Below, piece after piece: positions 27,101 to 39,100 of a stretch of DNA of 64,000 nt. Made by a program: the position numbers and the translations under genes. The stretch is from Chitinophaga nivalis (GTDB lineage Bacteria; Bacteroidota; Bacteroidia; Chitinophagales; Chitinophagaceae). Numbering within the stretch: position 1 is the first letter of the stretch; each line of letters begins with the position of its first letter. The DNA is taken from contig NZ_JAPDNR010000001.1 of NCBI RefSeq assembly GCF_025989125.1, positions 5,320,087 to 5,384,086 on the forward strand. The letters are read 5' to 3'. The notes beneath the pieces were generated by a model. That model did no database searches. It was not told the DNA's origin and saw only the letters and a list, made by a program, of their open reading frames with translations.

Positions 27101-30100
27101 CGCCGACAGGACAATCAGTACCGGCAATCCGGCGGAAGCTGTTTTTCCTGCAGACACATATTCTTCCACCACCAGGTGTGCATTCGTACCGCTGAAACCA
27201 AAGCTGCTCAAGGCAGCACGGCGGCGGGGATGTACGTTGGTTTCCCAATGCTGTAAAGCCGTAACTACGTAAAACGGACTTGCTGCCAGCTGCAGGTGTT
27301 CATTCTCCTGCCGGTAATGGATACCAGGCGCCAGTTTGCCATGTTTAAACTGTAACAGGATCTTTTCCAAACCAGCTACCCCTGCAGCAGCGGAAGTATG
27401 TCCGAGGTTACTTTTAACGGAGCCAATACCACAATAGCCTTTTTTCGATGTAAAGGCGCCAAAGGCATTGGTCAGGGCTTCTACTTCAATCGGGTCACCC
27501 AGTTTGGTGCCGGTACCATGCGCTTCCACATAACTGATGGTTTCCGGATTAATGTGATATTGCGTATAAATATCCTTTAACAATTTTGTCTGTGCACTCA
27601 CACTCGGCGCCGTAATACCGTTGGTTTTACCGTCCTGGTTGATGCCGGAACCCAGTATGACACCTTTAATATCATCACCATCTCTGATCGCATCGCTCAG
27701 GCGTTTCAACACAACTACACCTGCTCCTTCTCCCGGTACAAAACCATCCGCACTGTTATCAAATGTTTTGCATTTGCCTTCTTTAGACAACATACCGGCC
27801 GCACACATCTGCTGATAACATTCCACATCCAGGTAGAGACTTACGCCGCCTGCCAGGGCCATATCCGTTTCTTTATGCCGCAAGGCCTGACAGGCCAGGT
27901 GAATGGCTACCAATGAACCGGAACAAGCCGTATCTATTGCAATAGCCGGACCTTTCAGATTCAATACATAAGCGATGCGGGCAGCAAAAATGGAATGCGC
28001 ATTACCCGTCATCGACTGTGCCTGATTGGGCTGCAAACCCGGTTGCCTCATACGCGCGGCATATTCATTACTGGATATCCCCACATAGGTACCGCAATTG
28101 ATACCATCCAACTGAGATCGTCTGTATCCTGCATCCTCCAGCGACTTCCAGCTCTCTTCCAGGAAAATCCTGTGCTGCGGGTCCATCAGTTCTGCTTCTG
28201 CCGGAGAGATATTAAAAAATAAGGGGTCAAATTTATCAATGTCTTCCAGCGCACCTAACCATTTGGCATATACGTCGCCGGTCTTTTCGCCACCAGGTGT
28301 ATAATAGGCGGCTACATCCCATCGGTCTTTTTCAATGGTGGTCACGCAGTCCATGCCAGCGGCGATGTTATCCCAATAAGCCTGCAGGTTGGCGGCTTTC
28401 GGATAACGGCCACTCATACCGATGATGGCGATCTTTTCTATATCTCCGGCGCCGGTATTGGCTATAACAGGGGCTGCTTCCGGCAATGCCACAACGGGTG
28501 CCGGAGCTGCCGGCGGTAGCAGCGTGTTAACGGGCAATGGTGCAGCTTCTTCACTTACCGGGAGCACACTCGTTACATATGCGGCCAGTTCCCGCAACAG
28601 CGGATAATCATACAACTTCGTTACACTCAACTGCAACGTAAAATGCTCGTTGATATGCTTTATCAATTCTACGCCCAGAATAGAGTCCAGGCCTAACTCC
28701 TGTAAAGGACGGCTTTCATCTATCTCATTTTCCAGATACAGGGTATCGCTCAGTATCTTTTTCAACTGTGCCAGCACCGCCGCTTCCAGCTCTTTTTTAT
28801 TGGGTATCTGCCGGGGCTTTATTATTTCCGCCGATACCACCACCGGGGCAACTACCGGCTGCTCCGATACAATCAGGGGAGCAACGACCGGCGCAGGGCC
28901 AGTTGGCAACTGCGTGATAATATAATTTGTCAGGGTATCTAAGTTCGGATAATCATACAGCCTGGTAACACCCATGCCTATACGGAATTGCTCATTGATG
29001 CTTTTAATGAACTCTACACCTAAAATGGAATCCAGCCCCAACTCCTGAAAAGATTTTGTGGCATCAATGTCTCCTTCCAGATACAAGGTATTTCTCAGGA
29101 TATCCGTTAGCGTAGCCCCTACTTCTTTTGCGGTGGTTTTTATATCAGCAGGGCTGTTTACCGGTACTTCCACAGGTGTATTCATTAAACGTACCGGATC
29201 ATTTTCCAGGGCAGGCTTCACCAATGCCGTTGCATCCCATGCATTGGACAAGGATATTTTCTCCGCTACCGGACGACTGTTTTCAACAGCCACTGTTTTT
29301 ACGGGTACCGCCTGTGCTACTGCGGTAACGGAAACGGTCACTTCCTCCTTCACGAAGCTGCTGGTAATGTGGGATGCTTTATTTTCTACCCAGTATCTCT
29401 TCCGTTCAAAAGGATACCCGGGTAAACTGATTTTTTGAGGCTTATTTCCTTCATAAAGGAGCTGCCAGTCCATGCTTACCCCTTTCACCCATAATTGTGC
29501 AAGAGACGCCGGTTCTTTATTTTCCAGTGCATGTTTAATATAAGCCTTGCCGGCGCCACTTTGCAACAGGAAATCTGATTGATCCGTTCTTACGTTGCCG
29601 GTGAAATAATCCTGTTTTTTTCCGGACAGATAATGATGTAGCTGTTCATGTAATGCAGTCTTATCTGCTGCCAGGAAGGCTACCCGCTCTTCCATTGGCT
29701 CACGGCCGGTTTGCAAAGTATAGGCCACATCATAGAGATGCGCATCCGGGTGTGTATCCAGATAACCTTTCAGCTGTTCTACCTGCACCCGAAGCCGGTC
29801 TGTATTTTTAGCAGATAATACCACGATGGCTGGCACTGTGCTGGTATACACCGGTACCGGTTTGGGCAGATATTCTTTGATAATAAGATGTGCATTGGCG
29901 CCCCCAAATCCAAAACTACTGATACCTGTTATTCTTGGCTGGCCATTGACGGTTTGCCATTCCTGGGTATCTTTCTGGAGATAGAAGGGACTACCTTCCA
30001 ATTTTAAATAGGTATTGGGTTGTTCCAGATGCGGGTTACCTGGTAAGGTCTGGTATTTTAATGCGTACAGCATTTTTATTACACCTGCAATACCCGCTGC

Positions 30101-33100
30101 TGCTTCCAGATGACCGATGTTGGCTTTTACACTGCCGATTCCGCAATGTGCTGTTGCCGATACGATATTGTGTTCTTCATACAATGCCTGGAAGGCCAGC
30201 TTCAATCCCTCTGTTTCTATCGGATCCCCTATCGCGGTTCCTGTTCCATGTGTTTCGATATAGCTGACACTTTCCGGATGCACCTGCGCTGACCGGTAGG
30301 CTTTCAACAATAATTCCTTTTGTGCCTGCGGATTCGGAGAGGTTAATGTATTGGCTCTTCCACCGTGGTTTTCCGCAGTACCCAGAATAACACCATAAAT
30401 ATGATCGCCATCCAGCTCCGCCTGTTGCAATGATTTCAGTATGACGATACCCACGCCTTCTCCTCTTACATATCCATTGGCCTTCTGATCGAAGGTCATA
30501 CACCTGCCGGTTTCACTTAACATCCCTGCCTGGCTGAGTGGCAATAAAGTATCTGGTATCAGATCGAGGCTTACCCCACCTGCGATGACAATGTTGCAGG
30601 CTCCCTGCCGGATATGTGCCACGCCTTTATGAATGGCTACCAAAGAACTGGAACAGGCTGTATCTACCGGCTCACTCGGGCCGTGCAGATTAAACAGATA
30701 AGAGATTCTGTTGGCTAAAATAGCATGCGATAATCCGGTGGCCGTCTGCGCTTCATGCCCTGCTTTCTGTTGCCGGATGATGGCCGCATAATCATTGAAA
30801 TAAGTACCGATAAATACACCGGTATCAGATCCTGACAACTCTTCTGCGTTGATACCAGCGTCTTCCAGTGCATGATATACGGCTTCCAGCGTGATCCGCT
30901 GTTGCGGGTCCATCAGCGCTGCTTCTTTCGGCGAGATGTTGAAGAACAAGGGATCAAACTTATCTGCATCTTTGATAAAGCCGCCCCATTTAGCCCTTGT
31001 TTTACTTTTATCTTTTTGCGGGTCACCATCATATTCGCGCCAATCCCACCTGTCTGCAGGCACTTCCACAATAAGGTCTTTATTAGTTTTTATGTTTTCC
31101 CAGAAAGCTTCCAGGTTCTCTGCACCCGGGAAACGGCCGCTGATACCCACAATAGCAATGGGGGCCGCTGCCTGCGCGGTATGATCCGGCACCTGCAGCT
31201 TTTGTGGCGACCGCAATAATCTGGTAGCTATCCGCTCCACCCGCCGTTGCTTCCTGTCTGCTACGGCAATAGGTGCTACCTGTTGCGATGATGTTACAGC
31301 ATGTCTGTTTACCACCTGATCCCGGTGATCATTGATCAGAAAAGCTGTTAAGTCTGCTATCGTTGGATGATTATAAAAAACGGTAGGTACCAGGTTGAGA
31401 TCATAATAGTTATTCAGCTCATTGGCATATCTGGTAAATGAAATCGAATCAAAACCATAACTACCCAATTTATTATTTACGGCTATGGCATGTGGCTGCA
31501 GTTTGAGCAATGCGGCCGCTACCTCCAGGATCTTATGGGTTACTTTTTCGGACAGACCGGCTTCCACGGCTACCGGCAATACCTCCTGCTGACGGGCTGC
31601 TGCCGGGGTAACCTGTACCGAAGCAGCTGGCTGCACTTTTCCGTACATCACAGTTGCCTGTCCGGATACGCCGCCCAGCAAGGCATCGAAAGCCTGCAGA
31701 CCCGCAGTGGTAGGTAAGGATTGTAGTCCCCATTGTTTTTCCAGGTATTGTTCGTTGACAGTATCTATCTGCATACCGCCTTCCTGCCACAACGGCCAGT
31801 TGATGCTCAGTGTTTTTCCCTGTCGTTCGTTCTTTGCCCGCTTTTCATTCCGGTAAAATGCATAACTATCCTGAAAAGCGTTGGCCGCTGCATAATCCGC
31901 CTGGCCTACATTTCCCAGCACTCCAGCTACCGACGAGAAAAATATCATGAAGTCAAGCGGCTCTTCTTTTGTGCATTCATCCAGGTTTTTTGTACCCTGT
32001 ATTTTTGCAGCGAGTACGGCTTTAATACCCGCAGCCTGTTTGTTGATAATCAAACTATCGCGCAGCACACCTGCACTGTGTATAATACCATCCAACCGGT
32101 GGTACCGTGTTTTAATCAGTGTTATCAATGCGGCCACTGCTGCTTTATTACTCACATCACAACGGTGATACACCGCCTCCGGCAACGTGGCTACGAATGC
32201 GGCCTGCGTGGCCGTCAATTCACTACGGCCGGTCAGGATCAGTTTTGTACCGGCGGTACGGCTCAGGTGCGTGGCAAATACTTTTCCCAAACCACCGGCC
32301 CCACCTGTTATCAGGTACACGCCGCCGGCTTTGACAGCTACGCCATCAGGCGTTGACGTTAGATCCGGTATTGCCTGCTGCTGCTTTATCATCCGCTTGC
32401 CGGCCACATAGCGTACCTGCGTATCCGTTGTATATAGTTCTGCTTCCAATACAGCTGTAAGGCTGGTCAGGTGATGCAGCGACAGCTGATCCACCCCGAT
32501 AACCTTACCGCTTATACCTGGCCGCTCCAATGCGGCTGTTTGTAATAATCCGGATACAAAACTCTCTTCTGCATAATCTGCATTACTGCAAACGATGAGG
32601 ATATGTGTGTCTGTTTTCTCTTTTAATTTTGCCTGTGCAATTTCCAGCACCTGTATGAAATATTCGGTAGCATCCTGTGTCGGTAAAGCGGTTACCGGTA
32701 CATCCAGTGCTGCCTGCAGCGCGTCGGCCAAACCGGCAGCACCACCTGCCAATACAATATGATGACGTACAGCGGTAGGTTCCGGTGCTGGTATCGCCGG
32801 TAAACTTTCTTCCCAGTTATAGGTATACAAGCTGGCAGCTACCGGTGTCTCTTCCCGTGTCATATCAGTTGCCGGCAGTAGTATCAACTCTTTTATACGC
32901 ACCAATACTACTCCTTCCTCTCCCAGCAGATCAATATCATAAGTGGGGGTAGCTTCGCCCTGCTGCCGGACATAACACCATACCACAGCTGGCAGATCGT
33001 GGTAGATCATCACTTCTCCCATGCTGTAAGGCAGCGATAGCGTCGCCACATCTTTTTCAGTTCCCCATCCCATACAGATTTGCAGGGCGCTGTCTAATAC

Positions 33101-36100
33101 ACCGGGAATAAGACCATATCCTGCTGCTGGCGCTACGGTAATCTGCGACAACGCTTCCGTTTCGCTGTGATATATTTTTGTTATACCCCGGAATGCCGTA
33201 CCATAATTTAATCCCGCTGTTTTGAACTGATCATAGCAGGCCGCCCCTTCTTTTACGTGAGGTAACCTTTGCCGGATGGCATCGGGTGATTGTACAACCG
33301 GCACCGGTAGTGGTGTGGTGTGCAGCTGTCCCTGACTATATACCTGTACGGTGGATCCTGCCAGGGTATAAATTTCAAACGCGATTGCGTCTTCGCTTGT
33401 AAAAAGATCAATATGCACGGTAGTAGGTACATCATTCACCCGGAGTGGCGCCAGCCAGGTAATATCTGTTAAACGGGTTACCGGCGCTTCTGCCGCATAA
33501 ACACCCGCCGCACGCGCCAGCTCCAGCTGTGCCGCACCTGGTAATACTTTTTCGCCGCCTATTTTATAGTCTGCCAGGAACCATTCTTTACCTGTGTAAA
33601 TACTGGTAAACGTCTGTCCTTTCAGGGTAGAATTATTCCGATGCAACAGGGGATGCAACTGATCGCCGGTTAGCACTGGCACTACTGCCGATGCAGGCAT
33701 GGCAGGTATCCAATAACGTTCACGGGCAAACGCATAAGTGGGCAAACTGATTTTACGGGGCCTGGTAGTTTCATACAATACTTCCCAATAAATGTCTACC
33801 CCCTTTATCCATAGCTGCGCCAACGAAGGCAATTCATGATGCTGCACGGCACTGGTAATATAAGCCCGGCCAGCTTCTCCTGTCAGTAAAATACCGGGGG
33901 TATCTTTGCGGGTATTACCGATAAACAGGTCATTTTCTTTTCCGGATAGATAATCAGCTAACCGGCTGATGACCGTTGCGATATCTGTTGCCGGAAAGGC
34001 CAACCGCTCTTCCATCGCTTCTCTGCCGACCTGTAAGGTATAGGCTATATCTTCCAGCAGTACATTGTTTTCGGCCAGCAGGAAATCTTTCAGGGCCTGT
34101 GCCTGCGCTTTCAGGCGGTCGGTATTACGGGCAGATAATACCATCAGTACAGGAAGGCCTGTTGCCCGTGTGGCTGGTGCAGCGGTATATTCTTCTACCA
34201 CCAGGTGCGCATTCGTACCGCTGAAACCAAAGCTGCTCAAGGCTGCACGCCGGCGGGTATGTGGAGCAGGTTCCCAATCCTGTAAGGATGTAACTACATA
34301 AAACGGACTGGCCGACAATTGCAGGTGTTCATTTTCTTCCCGGTAATGAATACTCGGCGCCAGTTTTTTGTGTTTAAACTGTAAGAGGATCTTTTCCAGG
34401 CCCGCTACGCCCGCAGCCGCGGAGGTATGTCCCAGGTTACTTTTCACGGAACCAATGCCGCAATAACCGCGTTGCTTTGTAAACGCATTAAAAGCGCTGG
34501 TCAGGGCTTCCACTTCTACCGGATCTCCCAGTTTGGTACCGGTACCATGCGCTTCCACATAACTGATCGTTTCCGGGTGGATCGCATACTTTGTATAAAT
34601 ATCTTTTAACAGGTCTGCCTGTGCACTGATGCTGGGCGCTGTAATTCCATTTGTTTTTCCATCCTGATTGATGCCAGTACCCAGTATTACACCTTTAATA
34701 TCATCACCATCCCGCACAGCGTCACTCAGGCGCTTTAACACCACTACGCCCGCTCCTTCGCCCGGTACAAAACCATCCGCGCTGTTATCAAATGTTTTGC
34801 ATTTGCCTTCTTTAGACAACATGCCCGCTGCACACATCTGCTGATAGGCTTCCACATCGAGATAAAGACTTACACCGCCTGCAAGGGCCAGATCAGTTTC
34901 TTTTTGCAGCAAAGCCTGACAGGCCAGGTGGATGGCCACCAATGAACTGGAACAAGCCGTATCTATTGCAATGGCGGGGCCTTTCAGGTTTAATACATAG
35001 GCGATACGGGCTGCAAAAATAGAGTGCGCATTACCGGTTAATGATTGCGCCTGATTGGGCTGCAGGCCCGGTTGTCTGATACGGGCGGCATACTCATTAC
35101 TCATGATGCCTACATAGGTACCACATTTGATACCGTCTAACTGCGACCGTCTGTAGCCGGCATCTTCCAGCGACTTCCAGCACTCTTCCAGCAGAATCCG
35201 GTGTTGCGGATCCATCAGCTCCGCTTCGGAAGGAGAAATATTAAAAAATAAAGGATCAAATTTATCAATGTCTTCCAGGGCACCTAACCACCTTGAATAT
35301 ACGTCGCCGGTTTTTTCACCACCCGCTTTATAATATGCGTCTACATCCCATCTGTCTTTTTCGATAGTGGTGACACAATCCCTGCCGGCTGCGATATTGT
35401 CCCAGTACGCACGCAGGTCAGCGGCTTGCGGATAACGGCCACTCATGCCTACAATCGCTATCTTTTCCGTATGGCCGGTAATATTATTGTCAACAGCCGC
35501 AGGCACTTCCTGCTTTCTCTGCATTGGCGCCGGTGCAGCCGGTTGTACTTCCGGCAAAGGAGATACCGGTACAACGGGTACAGCTGCTACCGGCAATTGT
35601 GTGACGATGTAAGCAGTCAGTTCTTTTAATCCCGGGTAGTGATAGAGCTTTGTAGCAGCCAGCTGCAGGCCAAAATATTCATTGATATTTTTTATCAGCT
35701 CTACTCCCAGAATAGAATCCAATCCCAGTTCCTGAAAAGTTTGCGTTTCATTCATCTCCTCTTCCAGGTACAAAGTATGTTTCAGCAGTATTTTCAGTTG
35801 GGTGGCTACTTTTTCTTCCAGCTCTTTTCCGCCTTGATTCACCGGCGTATGTCTGACAACTACCGGTTCAGTACCAACAGTTAACGGAGCAGCTGATACA
35901 CTGCGGGAGGAAGCTGCCATTTCCTGTACCGGCGCACCTGACTGCTGTGTTATAATATAAGCTGCCAGGGCATGTAAGGTCGGATGGTCGTATAGTTTGG
36001 TTGCACTTAATGTTAATCGGAATTGCTCATTGATGTTTTTGATTAATTCCACCCCCAGAATAGAATCCAGGCCCAGTTCCTGAAAAGTACTGGCCTCATT

Positions 36101-39100
36101 CATATCATCATCCAGATACAGGGTATTTTTGAGCAATACTTTCAGTTCCTGCAGTATCGTTTTTGATCCGACCGACTCATTGGCATAAGGTTGTTTTTCC
36201 AATACCACTTTATGCTCACTTGTCCTTTCCGGCACAACAGTATATCCTACACCTGGCAGTTGTACTTTTTTATCCTGCACGGGTACAGCAGCCTGTAATT
36301 GTTCGTGGATATACCCTGCCATTCTTTTTACGGTGGGATAGTCATATAATTTTACGGCCGCTATCTTCAGCCCGAATAACTCATTGACCTGCTTTATCAG
36401 CTCTACGCCTAAAATAGAATCCAATCCCAGCTCCTGGAAAACATCTTCTTCCACTACCTCTCTATCCAAATACAGGATTTGTTTCAGCAATTGTTGCAAT
36501 TGGGGTAATACCTGTTGCCCGGTTGATTTTTCCGTTAATGGCTGCTGTTGGTTTGCACCAGTGGTTGTTATTTCAGCGCCGGTATATTTTTCCCGGGAGC
36601 CGGGGCGTGCAGACAGGTTTACGGTTGAAAGATCTGACAAAGCAACTTTTTCATCCGCACGTATCGCAGGCCGGATCTCCGGCAGGTCAAGAACAACGGG
36701 CAATGGCTGATTATTAACCGGTGTGGCTGCCTGTGGCAGTATCGTATCGAACCAATATCTTTTGCGGGCAAAGGGATATCCCGGTAAACTTATCTTTTGC
36801 GGTTTATCAGTGGTATAAAACAGCTGCCAGTCAACCGCCAAACCATAACACCAGTATTGCGCGATCTTTTCCAGGTCTCTTTTCTCCCACCATTTATTTA
36901 CGGCGGCCGGTTCGGCGGCCAGCACTTTATCCGTTTTTATATTGCCGGTATAGCGGTCTGCTGCAGGGCGCTCCGTGATGTAGTCTGTCAACTTATCCTT
37001 TAATACCTGCAAATCGGTACAAACAAATGCGAGCCGTTCCTCCATTTCCTCCCGCACCGTTTGCAACGTGTAACAAAGCCCGGAAATAGTTATCCCCGGG
37101 GTTTTATGAATATGATCGATGATGCTTTCGGCATAGTGTTTTAGTCGTTCTTTATTTTTAGCAGACAACACAAAAATATGGGGTGTATTATCTACTGCCG
37201 TATTATGGATTACCGGGGCAGGCTGTTCAAAAGCTTCCAGTACAATGTGTGCATTGGCGCCACCGATACCAAAGCTACTCACCCCTGCACGTAGGGGTAC
37301 ATCGGCGAAAAATGGCTCCCATGGCTTTACGGCAGCCTGTATATAAAACGGACTTCCATCTAAATCGATTTTGGGATTTAACGTATGAAAGTGAATAGTG
37401 GGTGGCAACTGTTGATGGGCCATCGCCAGCAATACCTTCAGTATACCTGCCATACCTGCTGCCGCCTCCAGATGTCCCATATTGCTTTTAACGGATCCCA
37501 GCCCGCACCAGGGTTCACTGTTACCTGTTATCGCCTGCGTTGCTGATGCAGCAGTGGCAGCCTGCAAATGTTTAAATGCGGTTATGAGTCCGGCTATTTC
37601 AATGGGATCCCCCAGGCTTGTTCCGGTTCCGTGTGCCTCTATATAGCTGACGGTACGCACATCCACACCGGCACGGCTATACGCATCTTCCAGTAACTTA
37701 CTTTGTTTCTCCGGATTAGGCACGGTTAAGCCGCCGGATTGCCCGCCATGATTCACAGCAGTACCTTTGATGACGCCATGCACGTGATCCTTATCGGCTA
37801 TCGCCTGAGATAAAGGCTTCAACAGCAATACTACGGCGCCTTCCGCTCTTACATATCCATTGGCACTTTCATCAAATGTCTTACACCGGCCATCTTTACT
37901 CAACATATTTGACTGGTAGTAAGACAGGCTTCGGGAAGGGTGACACATCAGGTGAATACCTCCCACTACTGCCTGCGTACATTTCCCCGCCCTGATGGCA
38001 CTCACTGCTTCATCGATGGCGACCAGCGAAGAGGCGCATGCCGTATCTATCAACAAACTGGGTCCTTCAAAATCATAGAAATAAGATAACCGGTTGGCCA
38101 ATATAGCCAGTGATGTGCCGGTACCCGTTAATAATTCCCTGCCCTGTTTCTCATTTAGTAGCAGGTCGTAATCACTGCCACTGGCGCCAATATAGACACC
38201 GGTTTTTGTTCCTTTTTGTGTAGCCGGTTTATAACCCGCTTCTTCCAGTAATTCCCAGGTAAGCTCCAATAGCAGTCGTTGCTGTGGGTCCATCAACGCG
38301 GCTTCCCGGGCTGATATCCTGAAAAAAGCGGCATCGAATTTATCAATATCTGTGAGATAGCCGCCCTGGTTAATTCCTTTATGATCTCCATCCAGGTCTA
38401 CCCATTGCGGCCATTGCCAGCGGTCATCCGGTGTTGCTGTAATGGCGGAACGGCCTGTTATCAGCATATCCCATAGTGCTGCTTTGGTATGAGCGCCCGG
38501 CACACGGAATGCCATGCCTATAATAGCAATATCGTTTGTTGTACCGGAATCGGGTAAATGTTGTTGCATAGTTTCAGGTGCAGGTATGGCGGTTGATATA
38601 GGTTGAATAGGGATGTCTGTTTCACGCAGCACAGGATGCGATGGTACTTCGGTCATCACGTCCATATCTGCAGTCAGTTTATTTACTACTGCATGAATGG
38701 TATTATATTCAAAGAAAAAGGAAGTAGGCACATCTAAACGATACGCATTTTTTAAGAAGAGGGTTAGTCCCATCAGGTCGCCGGAGTCCAGGCCCATTTC
38801 CATGAGTGGCTGGTCTTCTTCTACCGAGGCAGCGGTTAGCATACCCGCTACATAATTGCTGATACTATCCAATACCTCCTGCCGGCTTACCCGCTGCGTA
38901 ATTTCTGCTTCGAGGTGCGGGCCTGTTCCGCTAAACGGAACGCGGTTCAGCACATCATAGGTCACCAATATGCCATTGGTTAAATTCTCCTTGTCTCCTG
39001 CCCGGTAACCGGTTACGACCTGCTTTAATGCCGCACCATGCACCTGGTGAAACCGTACAATGGGATCTACATAAAAACCATATTCATCTACCTGACGGAT

